Source of the DNA: an uncultured Roseburia sp.
GTDB taxonomy: Bacteria > Bacillota > Clostridia > Lachnospirales > Lachnospiraceae
Direction of reading: 5' to 3'
DNA length: 64,000 nucleotides
Assembly: GCA_945787015.1 (NCBI GenBank)
Contig: CALZGM010000001.1
Span: forward strand, 124,001 to 188,000
The first letter of the stretch is position 1. Each line of letters starts with the position of its first letter. The translations under genes and the position numbers were made by a program. The notes under the pieces are model-generated. The model saw only the letters and a program-made list of their open reading frames with translations. It ran no database searches and was not told where the DNA came from. Positions 18,052 to 26,533 of this stretch are shown here, piece after piece.

Positions 18052-19132
18052 ACGGCTAAAGAAAGGCAGATATTTTTTATTTTTTTTGTTGATTAATATT
18101 ATGTTGAGCGTTTTGCTTGAACCGGCAAGAGGTGCCAGTCAGATTATGTGGCGAGGATATTACGCAGAAGAAGAACTGGACACCATTTTTGTTGGTTCTT
18201 CGTTGTGCCAGGGAACTTTTGACCCATCTATATTTAATGAGTGTATGGGAGTAAAATCTTATAATATGGGAACACCTTTGCAGGCAATGCCCCAGACCAT
18301 ACGGGCAGTAGAAGAGGCATTAGAAGATCATGAAATAAAAACCGTTATTTTTGGAATGGGATTTTCTACATTAAAGCAGAATGTGGTAGAGGAAGCGGAG
18401 TTAACTTTTGAAAAAGCAAGAATCCGGGAGAAAGATGGGATAAAAGGAGTTCTTGAAAGTATTTCTTATTTATATTCAGACAAAGTGAGAGAAGAAGAAA
18501 AGTCAATAAATTATTTCTTTTCGTGGCTATATAATCGGGGGGAACTGTCAAGTGCCGATATTATGGAGAATATTTCTTTAAAAATCTGGCAGATGAAGGA
18601 AAAGTTTTTTTATAAAAATGATACGATTATGCCAACAGAAAAAGGGTATCAGAACCATGAAGGAGATGTTTTAAACTATGATAATCGTTGGGAATTGAAT
18701 ACCTATCGATATTATGAAGCGGATTTTAATGAGGAAATACTGGGTGCCTTTGAAAAACTATTGCAATTATGCAGTCAGCGGGGGATTGATTTTATTGTTA
18801 TAAATACACCACATCCATATTTTGATGTTGTGGTTTGTTATGAATTCTATGAGAGAAATCAGAATGAGGTAAAAGCACTTTGTCAGAAGTATGGAGCTGA
18901 TTATTATGATTTTAATCTGGCAAAACCGGAAATTTTTGAAACCAGACCGGAATACTATAGTGACTATGAACACATGAATAAAGAAGGATCTCAAGTATTT
19001 TGCAAGGAGTTGTGCAATTTCCTGCTTCAGAGAGAGGCGGGAGTGAATGTAGAAGAATGTTTTTACTCAGTAAGCGAGTTTTTGGAATTACATGCGGATG
19101 AATTAGAGGCATGGAAGTCATATTATTGGTAA
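18038..19132 (+). CDS. DltD-like SGNH acyltransferase/esterase, paralogue 2
   Basis: 364 aa. Same layout as its neighbour: membrane anchor, then FVGSSLCQGTF with the catalytic Ser, YNMGTPLQAMPQT, VINTPHP and DYEHMNKEGS with the Asp..His pair. ATG 18038 lies within the last codons of paralogue 1, indicating coupled translation. Both copies keep all catalytic blocks, so both are probably active and may act on different acceptor positions or polymers. No signal for secretion other than the uncleaved anchor is seen. Confidence 0.82.
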   Translation: MRIFKRLKKGRYFLFFLLINIMLSVLLEPARGASQIMWRGYYAEEELDTIFVGSSLCQGTFDPSIFNECMGVKSYNMGTPLQAMPQTIRAVEEALEDHEIKTVIFGMGFSTLKQNVVEEAELTFEKARIREKDGIKGVLESISYLYSDKVREEEKSINYFFSWLYNRGELSSADIMENISLKIWQMKEKFFYKNDTIMPTEKGYQNHEGDVLNYDNRWELNTYRYYEADFNEEILGAFEKLLQLCSQRGIDFIVINTPHPYFDVVVCYEFYERNQNEVKALCQKYGADYYDFNLAKPEIFETRPEYYSDYEHMNKEGSQVFCKELCNFLLQREAGVNVEECFYSVSEFLELHADELEAWKSYYW

Positions 19133-19142
19133 GAGAGGGACA

Positions 19143-20111
19143 ATGAACACATACATCGTAAAACAAAAAGATATGAATAGCAGAATGAAATCACGTTCCG
19201 GTGGAGTTTTTGCAGCAATTTCGGATGCGGTTTTAGAAGCAGGTGGAGTTGTTTATGGCTGCGCTTTGGATGAGGAGTTTCATGCCTATCATCGTAAAGC
19301 CGAGACAAAGGAAGAACGAGACCTTTTTCGTGGCTCGAAGTATGTGCAGAGCGATATGAAGGATGCCATGAAGCAGGCAATGGAGGATTTAAAAGACGGA
19401 AGAACGGTTCTTTTTTCCGGAACACCCTGCCAAATTGCCGGAATGAAAGCAATCTGCCCGGCGGCATATCAGGACAAGTTGTTATGTATAGACATTGTGT
19501 GTCACGGCGTGCCAAGCCCGGCTGTCTGGGATTCTTATAAAGAATACATGCAAAAAAAGTATCATGGGAAAATCACAGCGGTCGACTTTCGAAATAAACG
19601 TAATCACGGCTGGTGGGAGCATATTGAATCGGTAAAGATTCATGGAATCGAGGTGGATAGCCAGATTTATAAGAATCTTTTTTACGAGCATAATGTCCTC
19701 AGAGAATGTTGTTACGAATGCCCATATAAGAGTCTTGAGAGACAGGGAGATATTACGATTGCGGATGCTTGGGGCATTGCAAAGGCTGCACCGGATTTTG
19801 ATGATAATCACGGTGTGTCGTTGGTACTGTCAAATACCTGCAAAGGCCAGGAATGGCTTGAAAAAGCATTTGAGGACTGTGATTACAGAGAGTGCGATAT
19901 TGCGGACTACATGCAGGAACCTTTTATCCGAAGTTTTCCGAAACCGGATAATTATGAGGAATTCTGGCAGGATTATTTTTCAAAGGATTTCGATAAAATT
20001 GTGAAGGATAAATATGAGGATTCTTTGAAAATGCATTTGAAATGGCGGATAAAACGTATGGTAAAGGCAGTCGTACCGCAGACACTGATTAATAAGCTAC
20101 GTGGACGTTAA
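19143..20111 (+). CDS. FrhB-like (coenzyme F420 hydrogenase beta subunit family) oxidoreductase
   Basis: 322 aa protein of the FrhB/FdhB-C family often seen in polysaccharide clusters of anaerobes. Motifs: RSGGVFAAISDA near 20, GCALDEEF, FSGTPCQIAGMK near 97, CIDIVCHGVPSP near 118, DFRNKRNHGWW near 143, CCYECPYKS near 187 and GDITIADAWG near 200; the cysteines could hold an iron-sulfur cluster with flavin. The family usually carries a two-cluster ferredoxin domain at its own N-terminus, which is missing here and is encoded instead by the next gene. It presumably reduces or oxidises a sugar or acyl intermediate; the reaction is unknown. Confidence 0.8.
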   Translation: MNTYIVKQKDMNSRMKSRSGGVFAAISDAVLEAGGVVYGCALDEEFHAYHRKAETKEERDLFRGSKYVQSDMKDAMKQAMEDLKDGRTVLFSGTPCQIAGMKAICPAAYQDKLLCIDIVCHGVPSPAVWDSYKEYMQKKYHGKITAVDFRNKRNHGWWEHIESVKIHGIEVDSQIYKNLFYEHNVLRECCYECPYKSLERQGDITIADAWGIAKAAPDFDDNHGVSLVLSNTCKGQEWLEKAFEDCDYRECDIADYMQEPFIRSFPKPDNYEEFWQDYFSKDFDKIVKDKYEDSLKMHLKWRIKRMVKAVVPQTLINKLRGR

Positions 20112-20129
20112 AGGCTGGAGGATTCAGAC

Positions 20130-20339
20130 ATGGAACAGAAAAATATTCCGGATTTATGTAGTGATAAAAGAACTTGCTGCGGTTGCGCGGCATGTTATTC
20201 GGTATGCCCGGTAGGGGCGATTACGATGAAACCGGATGAAAAGGGATTTCCATACCCTGTAATTGAAGAAGAAATATGTATTCGGTGTCAGAAGTGTATT
20301 CTGATTTGCGCGTTTAAAAAGGATAAAAGTGAGGAGTAA
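20130..20339 (+). CDS. Small 2[4Fe-4S] ferredoxin
   Basis: 69 aa with two cluster motifs: CCGCAACYSVCP (residues 16-27) and CIRCQKCILIC (about 50-60). It looks like the N-terminal domain normally fused to FrhB-like proteins, but here it is a separate gene placed after its likely partner. It is flanked by short gaps (18 and 2 bases) and therefore part of the same operon. It probably feeds electrons to the enzyme at 19143. Confidence 0.85.
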   Translation: MEQKNIPDLCSDKRTCCGCAACYSVCPVGAITMKPDEKGFPYPVIEEEICIRCQKCILICAFKKDKSEE

Positions 20340-20341
20340 GA

Positions 20342-21295
20342 ATGGGGAAGAAGATTAGTATTATTATTCCATGCTACAATGAGGAAGAAGCATTGAGTAT
20401 CGTATATGGTGCAGTTGTTACAGAGATGAATCAATTGGCGGATTATGATTATGAACTGTTACTCGTAAACGATGGTTCTTCGGACAATACTTTGGAGAAA
20501 ATGAAAGAGCTTGCTAATCAGAATGTACATGTAAAATACTACTCTTTTTCCAGAAATTTCGGAAAAGAAGCTGCCATTTATGCCGGACTTAGTAATGCAA
20601 CGGGAGATTATATTGTAATGATGGATGCGGATATGCAGGACCCACCGGCTTTATTGCCCAAAATGGTTGCGATGTTAGAAACCGGTGAGTATGACTGTGT
20701 GGCTACACGACGTGTGACACGTACCGGCGAAGGCGTTATACGTTCTTTTGGTGCAAGAATGTTTTATAAAGTGATTCGAAAAATGACGAATATTAATATT
20801 GCAGACGGTGCCAGAGATTATCAGATGATGACCAGACAGATGGTGGACAGTGTGCTGGCGTTGACAGAATATAACCGGTTTTCAAAAGGCATCTTTGAAT
20901 GGGTAGGTTACCGTAAGACCTGGCTGGAGTTTGAAAATGTGGAGCGTGCAGCAGGTGAGACAAAGTGGAGTTTTTGGAAGTTGCTTTTATATTCATTGGA
21001 AGGAATCATTAATTTTTCCAATGTGCCATTAAATGTATCCTCTTATCTGGGAATGGGGATGACAGGAGTATCATTCTTAGCCATTCTGTTTATTATTGTG
21101 CGCAAACTGATTTTTGGTGATCCGGTGGACGGCTGGGCATCTACGGTTTGTATCATTACGTTTGTCGGAGGCATCCAGCTATTTTGCATGGGAATTATGG
21201 GACAGTATTTGTCTAAGATGTATTCCGAAGTGAAAAACAGACCGCACTATATCATTCAGGAGACAAATACAGTGGAAACAAAGCTAAACAATTAG
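20342..21295 (+). CDS. GtrB/DPM1-like GT2 glycosyltransferase with C-terminal membrane segments
   Basis: 317 aa. Opens with IIPCYNEEEA, then LLVNDGSSDNT and MDADMQDPP near residue 97, and a GARDYQMM segment; two hydrophobic helices close the protein. This is the architecture of enzymes that make undecaprenyl-phosphate hexoses. It starts two bases after the ferredoxin stop. It is paralogous to 1026 and 24490. A donor made by it could serve the polytopic enzyme at 26527 after flipping by the SMR pair at 23769/24125; this assignment is inference. Confidence 0.85.
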   Translation: MGKKISIIIPCYNEEEALSIVYGAVVTEMNQLADYDYELLLVNDGSSDNTLEKMKELANQNVHVKYYSFSRNFGKEAAIYAGLSNATGDYIVMMDADMQDPPALLPKMVAMLETGEYDCVATRRVTRTGEGVIRSFGARMFYKVIRKMTNINIADGARDYQMMTRQMVDSVLALTEYNRFSKGIFEWVGYRKTWLEFENVERAAGETKWSFWKLLLYSLEGIINFSNVPLNVSSYLGMGMTGVSFLAILFIIVRKLIFGDPVDGWASTVCIITFVGGIQLFCMGIMGQYLSKMYSEVKNRPHYIIQETNTVETKLNN

Positions 21296-21313
21296 ATACT
21301 TTAGGAGAAGGGA

Positions 21314-22795
21314 ATGTTATTCAATTCATATAGTTTTTTAGTGTTTTTCCCCATTGTAGTGTTTGCTTATTTTCTGATACCAAAGAAAGTTCGATACATT
21401 TGGTTGTTAGTAGCAAGCTATTATTTTTACATGGGATGGAATGCAAAGTATGCATTGCTTTTATTTGCATCTACAATTATTACATATTTAAGCGGACTTC
21501 TTCTGTCAGCAAAGAAAATAAGACACGTAACGAAATGGAAAAAGTGCATTGTGGCGGTTAGTTTTATTTCAAATCTGTCTATCTTATTTTTCTTTAAATA
21601 CTTTGATTTTATGATTGTAAATATCAATCGTATTTTAGGTGCTTTACATATTAAGATGTTGACACCGCAGTTTGATGTGTTACTTCCGGTTGGAATTTCG
21701 TTTTATATTTTTCAGGCACTGAGTTATACCATGGATGTATATCGTGGAGAGGTAGAAGCAGAAAAAAATGTGCTGAAATATGCGCTTTTTGTTTCTTTTT
21801 TTCCACAGTTGGTGGCCGGGCCGATTGAACGTTCGAAGAATCTGTTAAAACAGGTAAATGAAGAACATAATTTTAGTTATGAGCGCATGTGTCAGGGCCT
21901 TATGCTCATGACATGGGGTTATTTTTTAAAGCTTGTGATAGCAGACCGAATCGCCATTTTTGTAGACCATGCTTATAGTACGCAAACGCTGTATGATGGT
22001 CGATACGTGCTGCTTGCAAGTATCCTGTTTGCGATTCAGATATATTGTGATTTTGCAGGGTATTCTACTATTGCCATAGGTGCGGCAAAAGTGCTTGGGT
22101 TTGAACTCATGGAGAATTTTAACTGTCCGTACTTTGCGACTACCGTAGCGGAGTTTTGGCGGAGGTGGCATATATCTTTATCAACGTGGTTTCGAGATTA
22201 TCTTTATATTCCACTGGGCGGAAATCGAAAGGGTACAATCAGAAAGTATGTTAACACAATGGTTGTGTTTTTGGTAAGCGGTTTATGGCATGGAGCAAGC
22301 TGGACTTATGTAGTCTGGGGCGGATTGAATGGTCTTTATCAGGTGATTGGCAGCATACTGGCACCAATGAAGAAGAAAATTGCAGTACGGTTTCCAAAAC
22401 TGGATAGAAGTTATGGTATAAGAGCGGTTCGTATGGCAGTTACTTTTGTATTGGTTGATTTCACATGGATTTTTTTCAGGGCAGATAATTTTGCACAGGT
22501 GAAAAGTGTGCTGTCCAGAATGATTCATATGAATCAGCCGGATTTACTTGCAAACGGTACGCTTTTTGATTTGGGCCTAAATAAACAGAACTTTATTGTG
22601 CTTGGAATTGCATTATTGATTCTGCTTGGAGCAGATATCGCAAAGTACCACCAGATAAAACTGCATGAGGTAATTTTAGGCTGGAATATCGTACTTCGAT
22701 GGAGTACGATTATGGCAGCCATAACGGGAATTCTCGTGTTTGGTATCTGGGGAAGCGGTTATCAGGCAACAAACTTTATTTATTTTCAGTTTTGA
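21314..22795 (+). CDS. MBOAT O-acyltransferase, second copy
   Basis: 493 aa polytopic protein resembling AlgI/DltB: FYIFQALSYTMDVYRG, FFPQLVAGPIER, FWRRWHISLSTWFRDYLYIPLGGNR split by a loop, then SGLWHGASWTYVVWGGLNG with the catalytic His. It ends in FIYFQF, again an FxYxxF pattern with Tyr490. The immediately following SGNH protein makes an MBOAT/SGNH pair such as those that O-acetylate alginate, peptidoglycan or teichoic acid. No second carrier protein is encoded, so it may use acetyl-CoA or share the carrier at 15169. GGAGAAGG precedes the ATG. Confidence 0.86.
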   Translation: MLFNSYSFLVFFPIVVFAYFLIPKKVRYIWLLVASYYFYMGWNAKYALLLFASTIITYLSGLLLSAKKIRHVTKWKKCIVAVSFISNLSILFFFKYFDFMIVNINRILGALHIKMLTPQFDVLLPVGISFYIFQALSYTMDVYRGEVEAEKNVLKYALFVSFFPQLVAGPIERSKNLLKQVNEEHNFSYERMCQGLMLMTWGYFLKLVIADRIAIFVDHAYSTQTLYDGRYVLLASILFAIQIYCDFAGYSTIAIGAAKVLGFELMENFNCPYFATTVAEFWRRWHISLSTWFRDYLYIPLGGNRKGTIRKYVNTMVVFLVSGLWHGASWTYVVWGGLNGLYQVIGSILAPMKKKIAVRFPKLDRSYGIRAVRMAVTFVLVDFTWIFFRADNFAQVKSVLSRMIHMNQPDLLANGTLFDLGLNKQNFIVLGIALLILLGADIAKYHQIKLHEVILGWNIVLRWSTIMAAITGILVFGIWGSGYQATNFIYFQF

Positions 22796-22810
22796 CCTAG
22801 GAGGAGCATT

Positions 22811-23752
22811 TTGAACATACATATACAAAGGATAACCAAAGTAATTGCTTTTTTGGGTTTACTATGCATATTAGTATATGGGTTAACAATAGCATTATTG
22901 CCAAAGATACCGGATTTTTATCAGGAGGATGAATGGGATGTGGTGTTTTTTGGGACAAGTGCAAGTTACTGCTCTTTTAATCCGGCAGTTTTTGATGAGT
23001 ATGGTTTGAAATCCTATAATAGGGGACGCCAACAGCAGCCAATCAATTATACTTATTATTATATAAAAGATGCATTGGAAACAAGTGATATTGACGTAGT
23101 AGTGTTGGAAACCCTTGCACTTACCTATTGGGAAGGGTATGAAGTGTTTACAGAAGAAGGTGTGCGGGACAGTTCTTTAAATGATATGCGTTATTCAAAG
23201 ACAAAGGTGGAGGCAATCCTGGATTGCGTACCGAGAGAAAAGCAGATTGGATATTTATTTCCATTAGATAAGTATCATTCAAATTGGGAGAAATTGGATG
23301 ATCAGTCATTTCCAACTTTATGGGAAGCACTCTGTTCGCGATATGATAAAGAAAGTTCTGAAAGAGGATTTTTCCCATGGGATTCTATCCAAGAGTGTTT
23401 TTATTTATCAAAAGAGGCACTTGATAGTGAGGTAAGACGATATATATATGATTTCAATATGAAATATTTGAATCTTATCAAAGAGGAGTGCAAAGAGCAG
23501 GGAGCAAAGCTGGTACTTGTACGTACCCCGCTGCCATGCGAAGACTATATCGTAGAAATAATGAATACTCTTGAAGAATGGGCTAAGGCAAATGACGTTG
23601 AATTTATTAATTATATGGATATGACAGAAGAAATAGGAATGAATTGGAAACAGGACAGTCTTGATGGAGGAAGCCACCTGAATGTATATGGGGCAGAGAA
23701 GGTATCGGGGCATCTTGCAAAACATCTGAAAGAACAATATTTCAATCAATAA
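22811..23752 (+). CDS. SGNH/DltD-like extracellular acyltransferase partner of the second MBOAT
   Basis: 313 aa. One N-terminal membrane segment (about 10-30), then FFGTSASYCSFNP near 53 with the nucleophile Ser, YNRGRQQQPINY, VLVRTPLP near 235 and DGGSHLNVYGAEK near 288 giving the Asp..His pair. The start is TTG 22811, nine bases after AGGAGGAG. It is only distantly similar to the SGNH pair at 16951 and 18038, so the two MBOAT/SGNH modules were probably acquired separately and modify different groups. Confidence 0.8.
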   Translation: MNIHIQRITKVIAFLGLLCILVYGLTIALLPKIPDFYQEDEWDVVFFGTSASYCSFNPAVFDEYGLKSYNRGRQQQPINYTYYYIKDALETSDIDVVVLETLALTYWEGYEVFTEEGVRDSSLNDMRYSKTKVEAILDCVPREKQIGYLFPLDKYHSNWEKLDDQSFPTLWEALCSRYDKESSERGFFPWDSIQECFYLSKEALDSEVRRYIYDFNMKYLNLIKEECKEQGAKLVLVRTPLPCEDYIVEIMNTLEEWAKANDVEFINYMDMTEEIGMNWKQDSLDGGSHLNVYGAEKVSGHLAKHLKEQYFNQ

Positions 23753-23768
23753 TCATGTGAGGTGTGGT

Positions 23769-24128
23769 GTGAAAAGTTTATTTAATAGGGCAATATGGCT
23801 TGTGTTGTTACATTGCCTGTTGCTGATATATTCATTTAGCGATATTGCTTCGAAATTAGCATCAGGAAAAGATTTTCTATCATTAGAGTTTGTGATTCTT
23901 TATGGAATAGTAATACTTTTACTGGGAATATACGCTATTTTTTGGCAGCAAATTTTAAAAAAGATACCACTGATTACGGCCTATGCAAATAAATCAGTAA
24001 CCATCATTTGGGGAATGGTGTTTGGTTCCCTGCTTTTCAAAGAACAAATCAGCTGGAATCAGATTCTGGGGGCAATAGTTATCATCATAGGCGTATATTT
24101 TGTCGTATTGGAGGATGCAAAAGAATGA
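23769..24128 (+). CDS. SMR/EamA-type small membrane transporter subunit A (ArnE/F-like)
   Basis: 119 aa with four membrane segments. The last two, including FKEQISWNQILGAIVIIIGVYFV, match the small multidrug resistance/EamA pattern. GTG 23769 was chosen because GAGGTG lies six bases before it; an in-frame GTG at 23757 would have no ribosome-binding site. The stop overlaps the next gene in ATGA, so the two are coupled and probably form a heterodimer. Paired SMR proteins such as ArnE/ArnF flip undecaprenyl-phosphate sugars; the neighbouring polyprenyl-phosphate glycosyltransferases support the same role here. Confidence 0.75.
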   Translation: MKSLFNRAIWLVLLHCLLLIYSFSDIASKLASGKDFLSLEFVILYGIVILLLGIYAIFWQQILKKIPLITAYANKSVTIIWGMVFGSLLFKEQISWNQILGAIVIIIGVYFVVLEDAKE

Positions 24129-24457
24129 AATATGTGATTTTGTTTTTAAGCGCAGTTTTTATATCTTCCGTATCTCAGATAATGCTTAAAAAAAGTGCAG
24201 ATATAAGCTATGATAATAAGATAAAAGAGTATTTAAATCCATGGGTAGTGATTGCATATATACTTTTTTTTGGAGCAACACTTGTAAACGTGATTGCGTA
24301 TAAGTATGTTCCGCTATCGTTAGGACCGATATTGGAATCCAACGGATATTTTTTTGTTACAATTTTGGGAATGATTTTCCTAAAAGAAAAGGTTGGAAAG
24401 AAGAAAGCCATGGGGCTTTTGATTATTTTTGCTGGTATTGTGATTTTTAATTTATAA
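24125..24457 (+). CDS. SMR-type small membrane transporter subunit B (ArnE/F-like)
   Basis: 110 aa, four membrane segments. SSVSQIMLKKSAD at residues 14-26 is the usual first-helix end of SMR/EamA half-transporters, and LGPILESNGYFFVTILGMIFLKEKV is the typical third/fourth helix pattern. ATG 24125 overlaps the stop of its partner; an upstream in-frame ATG would lie deep inside the partner gene. Presumed function: flipping of a lipid-linked sugar together with the product of 23769. Confidence 0.78.
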   Translation: MKYVILFLSAVFISSVSQIMLKKSADISYDNKIKEYLNPWVVIAYILFFGATLVNVIAYKYVPLSLGPILESNGYFFVTILGMIFLKEKVGKKKAMGLLIIFAGIVIFNL

Positions 24458-24489
24458 ATTTAATCCGATGGATAGAAAGAAGTGGAAGA

Positions 24490-25419
24490 ATGAAGTTATC
24501 AGTAGTGGTGCCGGTATATGGATGTCCGGGTGCGGTTGAACCATTGTATCGTCGCTTGACAGAAACATTGGTACAGATTACAGAAGATTATGAAATCATT
24601 TTGGTAAATGATGGATGCCCTAAAAATTCATGGTCTAAAGTAGAAGAGGTATGCAAAATTGATAAGAAGGTTGTGGGAATTAATTTGTCCAGAAATTTCG
24701 GACAAGTGAATGCAACAAACGCCGGAATTGAATATTCTACGGGTGAATATGTGGTTCTTCTGGATTGCGATTTGCAGGATCCACCGGAAGCTATTTTACA
24801 GATATATCGTGAGATTCAGAGAGGATATGATATTGTTTTTGTCGGGCGTAAAGATCGGAAGGATAATCCGATTGTAAAGTTTCTTTCCAAACAGTTCTAT
24901 CATGTATATAATTATATGGTAGAAGGATATTATAATTCGGACATAGGGAATTTCTGCATTGTACGTCGAAAGGTTGTAGATGAATATTGCTCATTACCGG
25001 AACATAATAAATGTTTTACAACTACTTTAAGCTGGATGGGATATCGCTCAACCGTCGTGATGATAGAGGCAGAAGAACGCTTAGAAGGAAAGTCCTCTTA
25101 TAATTTGAGAAAAAAGATTGATTTGGCAATTGATATGATTACATTTCAATCAAATAAACCGCTATTGTTTTTTATCAAACTGGGATTAACAATAGGTATT
25201 TTAGCCGTTATGTATATTATTTACCAATTCATTGTTTACTTCGTTGTAGGAGGTGCGCCAAGCGGCTGGATGAGCCTTATTGCAGTAGTAAGTCTGCTGG
25301 GAGGAATTCAATTGGTATCTATGGGTGTAATCGGAATTTATATTGGTAATATTTTTAATGAAACGAAGAACCGAAAGTCATATTTTATACAGGAAATTTT
25401 GAATGGACATGAGAAATAA
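24490..25419 (+). CDS. GtrB/ArnC-like GT2 polyprenyl-phosphate glycosyltransferase
   Basis: 309 aa. VVPVYGCPGAV at the start, ILVNDGCPKNSW, then LDCDLQDPPE near residue 95 and two C-terminal membrane segments. It diverges from the paralogues at 1026 and 20342 (for example VPVYGCPG in place of PCYNEEE), so it may use another sugar. Adjacent SMR flippase genes and the WecE-like aminotransferase at 28025 make an amino-sugar substrate, as with ArnC, attractive but unproven. Its end overlaps the ATP-grasp gene. Confidence 0.83.
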   Translation: MKLSVVVPVYGCPGAVEPLYRRLTETLVQITEDYEIILVNDGCPKNSWSKVEEVCKIDKKVVGINLSRNFGQVNATNAGIEYSTGEYVVLLDCDLQDPPEAILQIYREIQRGYDIVFVGRKDRKDNPIVKFLSKQFYHVYNYMVEGYYNSDIGNFCIVRRKVVDEYCSLPEHNKCFTTTLSWMGYRSTVVMIEAEERLEGKSSYNLRKKIDLAIDMITFQSNKPLLFFIKLGLTIGILAVMYIIYQFIVYFVVGGAPSGWMSLIAVVSLLGGIQLVSMGVIGIYIGNIFNETKNRKSYFIQEILNGHEK

Positions 25420-26533
25420 AAAGAAGCTGGTAGTAATCGGAGCAAATGATTTTCAAAATCAATTAATTTTAAAAGCAAAAGAGAGGGACTTTGAAACCCA
25501 TGTGTTTGCGTGGAAAGACGGGGCAGTGGGAGAAAAAACAGCAGATTTCTTTTACCCGATTAGCATTGTAGAGAAAGAAAAAATCTTAGAAGTATGTAAA
25601 ACAATACAACCGGATGGTGTGGTTTCGATTGCATCAGACCTTGCGGCAATCACTGTAAATTATATTGCTGAGAAGCTGGGGCTGGTAGGTAACGGGATCG
25701 AGAGTTCTTTGCTGGCAACGAATAAGTATCTGATGCGAAAAGCATTTGAACAAAATGGAGATCCATCTCCTAAAAATTATTGTTCTGACGAATTATCGGA
25801 GAAAATAATAGAAACAATGAGATTTCCCCTGATTGTTAAGCCTGTGGATCGTTCAGGCAGCAGGGGAATTACTAAAATATTACATAAAGAGGAATTAGAA
25901 AAGGCGATTGAAACCGCAAAAGAAGTTTCCTTTGACAAAAAAGCGATGGTAGAAGAATTTGTCGAAGGACAGGAGTATAGTGTAGAATATATCTCATATC
26001 AGGGAAAACATACCTTTTTGGCATTGACACAAAAATTTACGACAGGTGCACCACATTTTATTGAAACAGGACATTTACAGCCTGCACCTGTAGACGATAG
26101 AACGATAGAGAATGTGAAACGGGTTGTTGAGCATGCTCTTGATACGCTAAAAATTGAAAATGGTGCATCACATTCGGAAATTAAAATAGATGAATATGGC
26201 AATATTATGATAATTGAAATAGGAGGAAGGATGGGAGGAGACTGCATCGGTTCAGATCTGGTGCAGATATCTACCGGATATGACTTTGTAAACATGGTAA
26301 TTGACGTTGCCTGTGGAATGGCCCCATCTTTTCAGAAAGTCTGCAGACCGGCTGAAGCGAGAATTGATTTCATTTTTGGACCGGAAGATATGAAAAAAAT
26401 TGCGAAAATAGAAAAAGAATGTCCGGAGAGAATCTATCGCATTAGTGATATAGAAGAATTTGACGGACATCAGGTAGTGGACAGCGGATCCAGATATGGT
26501 TATATCATTACGCGGGGGAATTTTTTATGCTAG
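25409..26533 (+). CDS. ATP-grasp ligase (PylC/carbamoyl-phosphate-synthase-like)
   Basis: 374 aa. An N-terminal Rossmann-like preATP-grasp part (VVIGANDFQ) is followed by the ATP-grasp core: LIVKPVDRSGSRGITK near 145, VEEFVEGQEYSVEYIS near 180 and MIIEIGGRMGGDCIGSD near 270 with the metal-binding Glu. Such enzymes join a carboxylate to an amine or another nucleophile with ATP. Next to an amino-sugar aminotransferase it could couple an amino acid to the amino sugar. ATG 25403 or 25409 are both possible; either overlaps the preceding gene. The exact substrates are unknown. Confidence 0.78.
   Translation: MRNKKKLVVIGANDFQNQLILKAKERDFETHVFAWKDGAVGEKTADFFYPISIVEKEKILEVCKTIQPDGVVSIASDLAAITVNYIAEKLGLVGNGIESSLLATNKYLMRKAFEQNGDPSPKNYCSDELSEKIIETMRFPLIVKPVDRSGSRGITKILHKEELEKAIETAKEVSFDKKAMVEEFVEGQEYSVEYISYQGKHTFLALTQKFTTGAPHFIETGHLQPAPVDDRTIENVKRVVEHALDTLKIENGASHSEIKIDEYGNIMIIEIGGRMGGDCIGSDLVQISTGYDFVNMVIDVACGMAPSFQKVCRPAEARIDFIFGPEDMKKIAKIEKECPERIYRISDIEEFDGHQVVDSGSRYGYIITRGNFLC

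Noticed and set aside
12326-19132. An ordinary dlt operon for D-alanylation of teichoic acid
   Set aside because: Adenylation enzyme, carrier and MBOAT fit, but an LysA/BtrK-like decarboxylase is inserted, no separate DltX gene is seen and two SGNH paralogues follow, so naming the genes dltABCD would overstate the match.
16951-19132. One SGNH gene split by a frameshift
   Set aside because: Both frames encode complete proteins with their own anchor, Ser block and Asp..His block, so this is a tandem duplication.
20130-20339. Broken N-terminus of the FrhB-like gene
   Set aside because: It lies downstream of, not before, the FrhB-like gene, has its own start and stop, and both cluster motifs are intact.
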